Shown in pieces: positions 45,591 through 52,659 of a stretch of 64,000 bases of DNA. The notes below the pieces were generated by a model. That model saw nothing but the letters and a program-made list of their open reading frames with translations. It did not search any database and had not been told where the DNA came from. Source of the stretch: Bacteroidales bacterium. GTDB taxonomy: Bacteria; Bacteroidota; Bacteroidia; Bacteroidales; F082. Positions within the stretch are counted from its first letter, which is position 1. Every line of letters begins with the position of its first letter. Position numbers and translations under genes: made by a program. The stretch covers positions 62,001 to 126,000 of the forward strand of contig JAFRRS010000002.1 in NCBI GenBank assembly GCA_017427985.1, read 5' to 3'.

Positions 45591-46229
45591 TCAGACATTT
45601 AAATCAAACTTAATGCCTTCCACACCCGATAGCAGCTGCTTGGTTCTATCGATATTGTTCTCGTATATGTGAACGTTACCAAGGCAAAGCGTTATAGAGT
45701 TTAAAGGCAGGTTTATCTGACGTGATATCAAATACAACTGGTATATGTCAGACGGCAATCCGAGATTGGCGTCGCTGCTTCGCTGATAAGCAGTCATGAC
45801 CAGACCTCCGTTGTCTATCTGGAACTGCACAAGCGAGATACACGGTGCCTGGTTGCTCTCCGCATCGGTGGCACCGAGAAACAGCACATAGTTCTTGCTG
45901 TTGCGCTTTTCCCTGTTGATTTTGGCGATTAACGGAGGCAGTTTCTCCATATAAGTCGGGTAACTGTTAACCAGGACTGAACCGCAATAGTCCCACCACG
46001 TTATTCCGGCTTCGCGGTAGCGTTCTGTCATACGTTCGCCTTCCATGAAAAGCTGCAGCTCACTCTTCAGCTTGCCACGCGCTATCGGATGTCCTTCAAA
46101 TATTTCCAGAAGGTCGGCAGGTGTCAGAACCATGCTTTCATTAAGCAGATATCTGATATTTCCCTTTTTGTTTGTCTGGCTTTTCCCTTCGGTCAGAATT
46201 TTGTTCAGCATTTCATGGTATTTGTTCAT
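45591..46229 (-). CDS. thymidylate-synthase-family protein with dCMP-type specificity residue
   Basis: A 212-residue ThyA-fold protein, shorter than the usual 264. Visible family features are MNKYHEMLNKILTEG at the start, ITWWDYCG, the catalytic-Cys segment NQAPCISLVQFQI, AYQRSSDANLGLPSDIYQL and LGNVHIYENNIDRTKQLL. In thymidylate synthase the QRSxDxxLGLPxN Asn selects dUMP; here it is Asp, as in T4 dCMP hydroxymethylase. The SRR phosphate-binding pair and the C-terminal tail are absent. It may modify dCMP or be a non-catalytic relative. It overlaps the methylase gene by 4 bp. Confidence 0.75.
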   Translation of the reverse strand: MNKYHEMLNKILTEGKSQTNKKGNIRYLLNESMVLTPADLLEIFEGHPIARGKLKSELQLFMEGERMTERYREAGITWWDYCGSVLVNSYPTYMEKLPPLIAKINREKRNSKNYVLFLGATDAESNQAPCISLVQFQIDNGGLVMTAYQRSSDANLGLPSDIYQLYLISRQINLPLNSITLCLGNVHIYENNIDRTKQLLSGVEGIKFDLNV

Positions 46230-47068
46230 ACAGCCTCCTTTCTCTTATACATCATGATGTCAAGGTATGATGTGTTGTAATTCATGTTTTCCTTGACGGT
46301 AATCTTTTCGGCTCCGATAAACGGATTGGCGGTCACACGGCCGTCACCAAGCCACTCGCACAATTCGACGATGGAACTCTTGTTAGAGGTGAAGTAAACG
46401 TAACTGGTGCCCTGTAAAACGCGCAGAACGTCAAGATAGTCGCCAAGCTTCCAGTAGAGGTTGTTGTAGGTGGTGCAGTCGGTGCTCAAATACGGAGGGT
46501 CAACGAGCCAAAGCACGTTTTTCTCGTTTTTGAACCGCTCAAAGATTTCCTTGTAGTCGCCTTTCACAACCTCAATGCCGTCAAGGTAACCATCTGAAGG
46601 GCTGTAGTCGTTAAGGCGCACATTGTTGTAGAAGGTCTGCTTTTTCAGTCCCTCAAGCGAGGTCTCGTACTTCATCGAGAACAACAGGGATGACGAGATT
46701 GACACAAAGTCAACGAAGCCAGTCTCTTTTTCAAGAATTGAAATAATAGCCTCCTTTTTCTCCTTCGGAATCAGCGAATGCCTCTTCAGTCCAGCCACAA
46801 CCTCCCTGAAGGCGTGAAGCAGACGGTTGGTGTTCGGGATGTTTCTGACCCTGTCGGCAAAGTTGTCGAAATCGTTGAAGATGACTCTCGCATCAGGCCT
46901 TTCGTCCTTTGATATGCGTGCCAGAAGCCCGGAGCCACCGAACAGGTCAACGATTGTTGTACACTCTGGATACAGCTTCAGAACCTCTCTGTAAGCCGAT
47001 GCGAAGTTCCGCTTCTGCCCTTGGAACGGCAATGGTGCGGACGACCAATTTTTGGTTTTTGCTGTCAT
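46226..47068 (-). CDS. D12-class N6-adenine DNA methyltransferase (Dam-like)
   Basis: A 280-residue phage DNA adenine methylase. Motif I region is TIVDLFGGSGLLA, preceded by LPFQGQKRNFASAYREVL in place of the usual YxGxK, and motif IV is LWLVDPPYLSTD. The order fits the Dam/D12 alpha class. It probably protects phage DNA from host restriction or regulates phage genes. It is coupled by 4 bp overlap to the ThyA-like gene. A long hairpin lies upstream. Confidence 0.88.
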   Translation of the reverse strand: MTAKTKNWSSAPLPFQGQKRNFASAYREVLKLYPECTTIVDLFGGSGLLARISKDERPDARVIFNDFDNFADRVRNIPNTNRLLHAFREVVAGLKRHSLIPKEKKEAIISILEKETGFVDFVSISSSLLFSMKYETSLEGLKKQTFYNNVRLNDYSPSDGYLDGIEVVKGDYKEIFERFKNEKNVLWLVDPPYLSTDCTTYNNLYWKLGDYLDVLRVLQGTSYVYFTSNKSSIVELCEWLGDGRVTANPFIGAEKITVKENMNYNTSYLDIMMYKRKEAV

Positions 47069-47192
47069 TTTTTGTTTTGGTTTTAAGTTATTGTGTATGC
47101 GGTTTCAAAATTTTGGTCTTTGCTCTGAAAAAATTTTGGTTTCTGTTTCCGGAAAAATGCATATATTTGCAGTCTCCTACAATTTAATGAAA

Positions 47193-47250
47193 AAAGGTGC
47201 ACGAACACCGCGAAGACTTACGCCTTCTGTCGTGGTGTTCGTGCACCTTT
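47193..47250 (-). terminator. 17-bp perfect-stem hairpin closing the DGR operon
   Basis: AAAGGTGCACGAACACC (47193-47209) pairs with 47234-47250 over 17 bp without mismatch, and can extend by a few pairs into the 24-nt loop. On the minus strand the stem runs into six Ts, so it is a strong intrinsic terminator after the 47305 gene. A TATATTTG box on the plus strand just before it leaves open a small plus-strand RNA. The remainder of 47069-47304 shows no gene. Confidence 0.75.
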
Positions 47251-47304
47251 GTCATTAGTCCGGGGTAGGAGCCGACCAATGGAGATGGAGGGCTTTTTAG
47301 TGCC

Positions 47305-47673
47305 TTATTGTCTGCTCAGCAATTCATCAATCTTGCTCTTGCATTCTTCGCGGTAGTTCTGGAGACCGTCAAGCTCCTGCGCGTGCCGTTCTGTCGATGT
47401 GCCGTTCAGAATGATGGCCTCCACTTCATCCTGGCTGTATTTCTTACGGATAAGTCCGGAGATGAACTTGCCGCGCATATTTCCATTGTTGACATCCTTT
47501 GCGTTGATGAGTGTCGAGCCATCAGCCTCGTCACCGGTGTATGAGTAACCGTTAACCGGTGTCTCGCTCTCACCTTCCGTGAAGCTAACCTGTGCCTCAT
47601 CCAGGAACAGTCTGAATTGCTCCTCGTTCTCCTTGAAGAATGTCATTCTCTGTCTGTAATTTACTGTGTTCAT
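47305..47673 (-). CDS. hypothetical protein in the DGR operon
   Basis: A 122-residue acidic protein (KENEEQFRLFLDEAQVSF, then VNGYSYTGDEADGSTLINAK and RKKYSQDEVEAIILNG). It follows the RT gene by 10 bp and is closed by a strong terminator, so it is cotranscribed with TR and RT. It does not look like the basic four-helix Avd accessory protein of classical DGRs. It could be an alternative accessory factor or an ordinary phage protein. Confidence 0.65.
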   Translation of the reverse strand: MNTVNYRQRMTFFKENEEQFRLFLDEAQVSFTEGESETPVNGYSYTGDEADGSTLINAKDVNNGNMRGKFISGLIRKKYSQDEVEAIILNGTSTERHAQELDGLQNYREECKSKIDELLSRQ

Positions 47674-47683
47674 TTTTTTCGTT

Positions 47684-49018
47684 TTACGGGTCGGTTATGC
47701 TGTAGAAGCACCGTCCGCCCTGAAGATTCTGTTTAATAATTTGCGCATCAATCGGGTCGTTGGGGTCAATCTCCAAGTCCTTCAGCTGACTGATGATTTT
47801 TTCCGAACCGGTGAAAACAATGTGCTGAACCCATTCTGTCGTTTCACCTCCGTCTTTCTCAACTTTATCCTCCATCAGAAACTGGATGGTGATGCAGTTG
47901 TCGTGGTATTTTGAAGGAGTAACTTTGAAGGCGGTTATTTTAATGTGCCTGCCAAAGATATCCTCCAACCGAACCTTTGTGCCGGTCAGCCCTCCGCTGA
48001 CCTTTGCCACTTCACTAAATTTTGCCATATTGAGTACTCTTAATAAGTTTTTACTGTTGCAATGTTTAGCCCAGCCGAGCCATGAGCACACGGCTTGTTT
48101 ATACTGTTTTTCGGTCAGTTTCCCTTCCTTGTACATCTTCTCGAATTTGGCGACGTTCCGCGCCATGTTTTTCTTGATGCTCTTGCGCATCAGCGTATGG
48201 GTGTGGAAGCACACATATCCGAGGAAGTCGATGCCGCGGCTGTCAACAGGGAATATCTGATAGTTTGACTTCATCATCAGGTTGCGCTGCTCCGCCAAAT
48301 AGTGGTTAATCGTCAGTAAAACGGCGTTTAACCTGTCTTTGTCGGCTGCAAGTATGACTATGTCGTCAGCGTACCTGTAATAATAGCGCAGGTGCATCTG
48401 CTCCTTCGCCATGTGGTCGAGTTCCGACAGATACAGGTTCGCGAAAAACTGTGAGAGATAGTTTCCGATAGGTATGCCCTCGCCTTCAGGGACGCTGTCG
48501 ATAATCGTATCGAGTAGCCATAGAAGGTCAGGGTCTTTCAGCTTGCGACGGATGACGGTCTTCAGGATGCCATGGTCGATGGTCGGATAGAACTTCCGGA
48601 CATCGAATTTCAGACAGAACGCCGTGCCTTCAGGGTCGGTGCTAAGGTCACGCTGCAGCCTGTGAAGACAGGCATGGATGCCGCGTCCTTTGAGACAGCT
48701 GTAAGTGTCGGATGTGAGCGTTGAGACCCATATAGGCTCAACGACCAGCATTATTGCCCATTGGACTACACGGTCGCGGAACGGCAGCTTGCTGATGATG
48801 CGTTCCTTCGGTTCGTGTTTCTTGAAGATTTTGTAGGGAGAGACACGGTATTTGTGACTTAACAGCTCGTTCCTTATATTAATAAGGTTGTTTTCGAGGT
48901 CGGCGGCGAATTCTATTACCTCCTTGCGGTCATGTTTGCCACGGCTCGCATTGATGTACGCAAGCCGCAGGTTTTCCATAGATGTAAGGCGTTCATATAA
49001 AAAGCCGTACTTTTTCAT
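47684..49018 (-). CDS. DGR reverse transcriptase with extra C-terminal domain
   Basis: A 444-residue reverse transcriptase that copies TR RNA with errors at adenines to make variable cDNA. RT motifs are FDVRKFYPTID at 138-148, the DGR-type GIPIGNYLSQFFANLYL at 181-197 and the catalytic YYRYADDIVIL at 213-223, with SRGIDFLGYV after. Thumb-region residues run to about 340. Residues about 345-444 form an additional beta-rich domain (LEDIFGRHIKITAFKV; VFTGSEKIISQLKDLEI) not present in the short classical DGR RTs. The gene lies 124 bp after TR. Retron or group II identity is excluded by the TR/VR pair. Confidence 0.95.
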   Translation of the reverse strand: MKKYGFLYERLTSMENLRLAYINASRGKHDRKEVIEFAADLENNLINIRNELLSHKYRVSPYKIFKKHEPKERIISKLPFRDRVVQWAIMLVVEPIWVSTLTSDTYSCLKGRGIHACLHRLQRDLSTDPEGTAFCLKFDVRKFYPTIDHGILKTVIRRKLKDPDLLWLLDTIIDSVPEGEGIPIGNYLSQFFANLYLSELDHMAKEQMHLRYYYRYADDIVILAADKDRLNAVLLTINHYLAEQRNLMMKSNYQIFPVDSRGIDFLGYVCFHTHTLMRKSIKKNMARNVAKFEKMYKEGKLTEKQYKQAVCSWLGWAKHCNSKNLLRVLNMAKFSEVAKVSGGLTGTKVRLEDIFGRHIKITAFKVTPSKYHDNCITIQFLMEDKVEKDGGETTEWVQHIVFTGSEKIISQLKDLEIDPNDPIDAQIIKQNLQGGRCFYSITDP

Positions 49019-49142
49019 GTCGTGTCAGTGTGTCTGCTTAAATGTCTTCAGAACCGTCGAGCTTCAATTCAAAGCCTACCAGTACCTTTTTTGTCGTAAT
49101 CTTCTGGCCAGTGCCAAGGCCTTCCCCTTCAATGACTGTTAA

Positions 49143-49254
49143 GTATAGAGGCGCGGAGATGTTCGCATTCGTATTCGTGGCCGAGTTGTTCGTGTTCGAG
49201 TTGGACGCGCCTGCATTCGCACCATTGTTCGCATTACCGCCTGCGAGACGAACC
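49143..49254 (-). repeat. DGR template repeat (TR)
   Basis: A 112-bp template in the coding direction of the target gene. It aligns without gaps to 49470-49581 with 92 identities and 20 differences. All 20 fall at adenines of the TR (30 adenines in total), and none of the 82 other positions differs. It is rich in AAC/AAT codons (11 Asn), the usual design for adenine mutagenesis. The conserved GC-rich block at 49147-49159 is the likely initiation-of-homing end. A GTG-initiated frame runs through it (49038-49256) but is probably incidental. Confidence 0.97.
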
Positions 49255-49295
49255 ACCGCTTCAGGGAACAGCCTGTTCCGTCATCCGGGACACTG

Positions 49296-49327
49296 CAAAG
49301 ATACGCAAAAAACATTTGCAACAGCAA
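49296..49327 (-). promoter_or_regulatory. promoter for the TR-RT transcript
   Basis: On the minus strand TTG (complement of 49325-49327), a 21-nt spacer, then TATCTTTG (complement of 49296-49303), a full Bacteroidetes promoter match. Transcription would start about 30-40 bp upstream of TR and read TR, RT and the 47305 gene. Confidence 0.65.
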
Positions 49328-49392
49328 AAATTGAGTATCAATTTGTCAAAGAACGATTTTTTTAAAAAAACGAATTTTTCAAAAAAAATTTC

Positions 49393-49423
49393 GACAACGA
49401 ACCCCCTCAAAGGGGATTCGTTG
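49393..49423 (-). terminator. hairpin after the DGR target gene
   Basis: ACAACGAA/TTCGTTGT (8 bp), one 1x1 mismatch, CCCC/GGGG (4 bp) and a 5-nt loop, followed on the minus strand by an eight-T run. It begins 17 bp after the target stop and about 47 bp beyond VR. It can terminate the tail operon and, as in other DGRs, a hairpin downstream of VR may also promote homing. Confidence 0.8.
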
Positions 49424-49439
49424 TAGTCTCGTTTTCGTT

Positions 49440-50930
49440 TTATTCGATTTGCGGGTCATCGCTAAATACGCAGAGAGGCGCGGAGAGGTGCGCACTCGTA
49501 GCCGCGGCCGAGTAGTACGTGCGCGAGAGGGACGCGCCCGCATTCGCACCATGGTGCGCACGACCGCCCGCGAGACGAACCTTCAAGCCGTGATAGGTTG
49601 CAGGATCAGTGTACAGCTCGTCGCCATGATAGGTGCTACTGCTGCCGCCGACTTTTGAAGGCAGCATTGCGAGCTTGTCGTAGATGAGCTCCTTGATCCA
49701 TCCGCCGCTTCTGGCCATGTTGCCGGCGAAAATCTTGTCGGCCACAGTGGTTGAGTCGTAGGCGGCGTACATCGAAGGCGTCACGTAAACTTTTGAGGCA
49801 CCGTCCACTTCGATATCCACAATCAGGCCGTTGACAAACTGCCAGATGTGACCGAACGGATTCATCAAACCTGCAAAGAAAGGAACCTTGGCCGAGTAAA
49901 CGGTCTGGCCATCCTTGTCCTTGATGACATAGATTTTCTGACCTGTGAAGTCACCGATGTCGTTGTCTTCGTCGTCTTTAATCGAGAACACATTCGGGAT
50001 AAGCGGATAATATCCGTTATAAGAATTCCAAGAGCCGCCCGACCACTCTGTCACGCCGGCACCGAGACCGCCTTGCGGAAGGCCATCGGAATCGGCGTTG
50101 GCGTTGATGGCCGCCTGGCTGTTCCTATCGCCGAAATAGATACGCATGAGTATCTCGAGGACTGCGCGAGCCACAAACCAGTCGGCCTCCCAGCCGGTAC
50201 CGCGAAGACGTGCGGCCGCACTGAATGCGTTAAGGCTCTTTTCGGTTCTCGGCATGCCGAGGAACGAGCATTGTGGCAGGTCAGTGTCAAGCTGTGTGTA
50301 GGTTGCCGGATTCAAGGCGGAACCGCCGCCACCGCGATAGTTGGCGTCATTCGAGATGAGTGAGCACAGCTTGCCTCCCGCAGCGTCCCATACACCGGCG
50401 TTGAGCCAGCTCAAGCCGCCGCGAGGGATTCTGGTGAGCTTGTGGTTCTGGTATGTCGGAAGCAATGAAACGACCTCGAAAGTGTAAACGACACCGCTGA
50501 TTGTCTCTTTCCACGCTCCATAGTAGAACTCGTTCCAGCACCACATGCACTGACCCTGTGTGCCGTCTAAAGCCACAGCGTTGCCTGCGATGTCCTGGTT
50601 TGAATTCTGAGGGTTCAATTTCGTATAACGGCGGTCGTCAGTCACAAGGTAACGGCCAAGACCGAGGTTGGCCACGAGGTTCTTTCCGAAGTCGAGGTTA
50701 CCGAAATAACCTGTCGCCTTGGATTGTGACATCGACTCGTTCCAGTAGCGTCCGAAACACGCTTTGGAAGCCGGCTCGAGACCGAGCTGTTCCGGAGTCA
50801 TGCTTCCCACGAGTGTGACACCGTTAATCTTTGGCTTGTTGGTGGGGTCTGGATAATCTGACGTTCCGCCGCCACCACCGCTGCCTCCATTAAAAGGATT
50901 GACATTGATTACATCTGTTGCCATAGTCAC
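49440..50930 (-). CDS. DGR target: variable tail-tip receptor-binding protein
   Basis: A 496-residue protein. The N-terminus has a Gly-rich linker (FNGGSGGGGGTS) and a fibre-type motif INGVTLVGSMTPEQLGL. The C-terminal half looks like a formylglycine/C-type-lectin-fold DGR target: QCMWCWNEFYYGAW, IPRGGLSWLNAGVWDA and the variable region RLAGGRAHHGANAGAS through SAPLC. VR covers residues about 450-487 of 496. Thirteen residues differ from the TR translation, mostly Asn replaced by Arg, His, Leu, Tyr, Ala or Ser. It lies at the end of the tail-fibre genes, so it probably binds the host receptor. Confidence 0.93.
   Translation of the reverse strand: MTMATDVINVNPFNGGSGGGGGTSDYPDPTNKPKINGVTLVGSMTPEQLGLEPASKACFGRYWNESMSQSKATGYFGNLDFGKNLVANLGLGRYLVTDDRRYTKLNPQNSNQDIAGNAVALDGTQGQCMWCWNEFYYGAWKETISGVVYTFEVVSLLPTYQNHKLTRIPRGGLSWLNAGVWDAAGGKLCSLISNDANYRGGGGSALNPATYTQLDTDLPQCSFLGMPRTEKSLNAFSAAARLRGTGWEADWFVARAVLEILMRIYFGDRNSQAAINANADSDGLPQGGLGAGVTEWSGGSWNSYNGYYPLIPNVFSIKDDEDNDIGDFTGQKIYVIKDKDGQTVYSAKVPFFAGLMNPFGHIWQFVNGLIVDIEVDGASKVYVTPSMYAAYDSTTVADKIFAGNMARSGGWIKELIYDKLAMLPSKVGGSSSTYHGDELYTDPATYHGLKVRLAGGRAHHGANAGASLSRTYYSAAATSAHLSAPLCVFSDDPQIE
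49470..49581 (-). repeat. DGR variable repeat (VR)
   Basis: The 112-bp copy of TR inside the 3' end of the target gene. Its 20 differences from TR are all at TR adenines and use C, G and T. It starts 28 bp before the stop codon. The GC-rich end 49474-49486 is identical to TR and is the expected IMH position. Confidence 0.97.
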
Positions 50931-50935
50931 CTCCT

Positions 50936-51520
50936 TTATTGTGCAAGGTTCAAATTACTCAACAGCTTGAATGTTGTGAAGTAACCGCTGTTGCCGCTAA
51001 CCGAACACTTCACTCTCAAATACGCTCCTGCCGGAATGAATGGGATATTCCACATCATGGCCACTGCAGCCCCTGCAGTGAGTTCCTTTGTAGAGTTTGG
51101 TACGTCACCCCACACGCTGCCGTCGATGCTCTGCTGTAGAGAGACCTCGAAGCCGGTGCCTGTAAGGTTTGTGAATTGAGCCTGTGCAACGGCGAAGGAA
51201 CCGTCAAGCTGTAAAGCCTCAGAAGTATAGTCGCCTGATGCCAGGTTGTAGTTTGGATTCTTTGTTTTTAAACTCATTGGACTAAAATTATATGGGTTTG
51301 ACATATATGCCGTTGCCGGCTTGATTTCATTCTGTTGATAGTATTGGACGACCTTTTTATCAATAGGGTCCGGAACGGACAGAACCGTCCCGCTTTCGGG
51401 GTACGACGTGACCTCGATATTATTCAATATAGCAATATCATAAGCCGCGTCAACGCTGCCGCAGTTTTGAATCGCCACATCAAAAACCGTCTGTCCGTTC
51501 AGCACCTTGACCTGTCTCAT
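50936..51520 (-). CDS. tail-fibre-associated protein with LysM-like start
   Basis: A 194-residue protein. The first 50 residues (VKVLNGQTVFDVAIQNCGS, then AYDIAILNNIEVTSYPESG) are LysM-like: a TVFD...AxxN...L pattern. The C-terminal part (LDGSFAVAQAQFTNLTGTG, SLQQSIDGSVWGDVPNS) resembles beta-sandwich fibre domains that occur in Bacteroides phage tails. It overlaps the upstream fibre gene by 4 bp and precedes the DGR target by 5 bp, so it could be the connector on which the variable protein is mounted. The role is inferred from position. Confidence 0.65.
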   Translation of the reverse strand: MRQVKVLNGQTVFDVAIQNCGSVDAAYDIAILNNIEVTSYPESGTVLSVPDPIDKKVVQYYQQNEIKPATAYMSNPYNFSPMSLKTKNPNYNLASGDYTSEALQLDGSFAVAQAQFTNLTGTGFEVSLQQSIDGSVWGDVPNSTKELTAGAAVAMMWNIPFIPAGAYLRVKCSVSGNSGYFTTFKLLSNLNLAQ

Positions 51521-52326
51521 AACACTGCACCTCCATTGTACTGTTGTGCAATAGTTGAATAATGACCGTCCGCGGTGTCATACACGGGCGAAGCCAGATA
51601 TACAATATGATTGAGATAGACGGTGTCATTCTTGGAACGGACAAACAACTCTCCGTTGGTTCTGACTTCTATATACCCCGAATCATTAGGAAGATATACA
51701 GGAAGAGCAGGTCTGGGCAGTCCTGACGCCACGACCGCATTCCAACCGGCACCGACAGCGTCCTGTCTTATGTGGCCATATAACTGCACCATACCGCCAA
51801 TCATACGGTATCTTATACCGCTGCCTGTTAAGTCGTTCGGGCTGAGTGTGCCGGAATCCACAGCTTTGACACTGTTGGCGATTCTCTCACTCAAATCCCA
51901 TGCGCCTTTACTAATAGCCAGCTGGTATTGTTCCGATCCGGTTACAAGTGACGGGGCAAGGTAGTCATTCCTAAACACCTGAGATACGCCTGTGGTTTCG
52001 GATAATTTGACTTCTCTTTGCCCTGCAGGGTCGAAGTTGGTTACCTTGGTAAATTTTATTTTCGGGCTGCTGCCAGTGTATGAGGTGGCTGACAAAGCCC
52101 TGACAGGCAGAACCTCGCCATTGTAATAGCACCAACCGGCTGTCATTGACACCTTGGAGCCGTTGTCCGTTATCTTGCAGCCTGAAATGATGAAGTCTGT
52201 CTCTCCAAGAGAAAGCCCTTCCAATATGGCTGCAAAAACCTCGGAGATTCCACCTTGCAGAAAACGCATGTCATCTGTCCAGATAGGTGTCCTCGCCAGC
52301 GGATGCGGATAATTCAGATTCTTCAT
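51517..52326 (-). CDS. tail fibre protein
   Basis: A 269-residue protein with a phage-fibre-like beta composition. N-terminal segment: ARTPIWTDDMRFLQGGISEVF. The middle VSMTAGWCYYNGEVLPV is typical of fibre shafts attached to baseplates. A C-terminal domain reads RMIGGMVQLYGHIRQDAVG and YIEVRTNGELFV. No variable repeat is present. It lies between the small 52331 gene and the LysM-like gene in the baseplate-to-fibre stretch. Confidence 0.7.
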   Translation of the reverse strand: MKNLNYPHPLARTPIWTDDMRFLQGGISEVFAAILEGLSLGETDFIISGCKITDNGSKVSMTAGWCYYNGEVLPVRALSATSYTGSSPKIKFTKVTNFDPAGQREVKLSETTGVSQVFRNDYLAPSLVTGSEQYQLAISKGAWDLSERIANSVKAVDSGTLSPNDLTGSGIRYRMIGGMVQLYGHIRQDAVGAGWNAVVASGLPRPALPVYLPNDSGYIEVRTNGELFVRSKNDTVYLNHIVYLASPVYDTADGHYSTIAQQYNGGAVL

Positions 52327-52330
52327 AATA

Positions 52331-52639
52331 TTAGGACGCTGGTGTTGAAGGTTCTAATGACAATGGGCATACGACAGTGTTATACTCAACACTGCCGATT
52401 GTTAAGTCCCGACAATCGGTCGCAAGTCCGGAATGAAGACTCTGCACATAGCCGATAAAAGCGGTTCTACGAGCCTCATAATCAGCGTTGGACATCTGTG
52501 CGAATTCATTGTCGCTCAGTGCCGGATAGTTCGTGCCGCCATAGGAAAAAGCGGCTGTAATGTTGTAGGTGTTTGTGGTACTGCCCTTTGTTATTGTAAG
52601 GGTTTTCTTTCTCGCGTACCCTGTGTTAATCCATCCCAT
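52331..52639 (-). CDS. small phage tail-region protein
   Basis: About 102 residues from the start at 52639 (MGWINTGYARKKTLTITKGS); an upstream extension would overlap the preceding gene and is Arg/Lys-rich nonsense. It has short beta strands and a C-terminal part NADYEARRTAFIGYVQSLH, like segments found in the phage DUF4376-type or fibre-assembly proteins, but I cannot name the family with confidence. It sits between the WSN-repeat protein and the fibre. Confidence 0.55.
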   Translation of the reverse strand: MGWINTGYARKKTLTITKGSTTNTYNITAAFSYGGTNYPALSDNEFAQMSNADYEARRTAFIGYVQSLHSGLATDCRDLTIGSVEYNTVVCPLSLEPSTPAS

Positions 52640-52659
52640 AGGTTGTTTTTTATTTGTTA

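Noticed and set aside
45511..45600. Prophage attachment site
   Set aside because: Only the left side is in the window and no tRNA or repeat pair could be matched, so no att site is claimed.
47684..49018. Reverse transcriptase as a retron, Abi-type or group II intron RT
   Set aside because: The adjacent TR/VR pair with adenine-only differences and the GNYLSQ motif identify a DGR; no msr/msd or intron structure is seen.
49038..49256. 72-codon GTG-started frame through the template repeat
   Set aside because: It is open mainly because TR copies a coding region; no ribosome site or family is visible and TR acts as RNA. A short peptide cannot be fully excluded.
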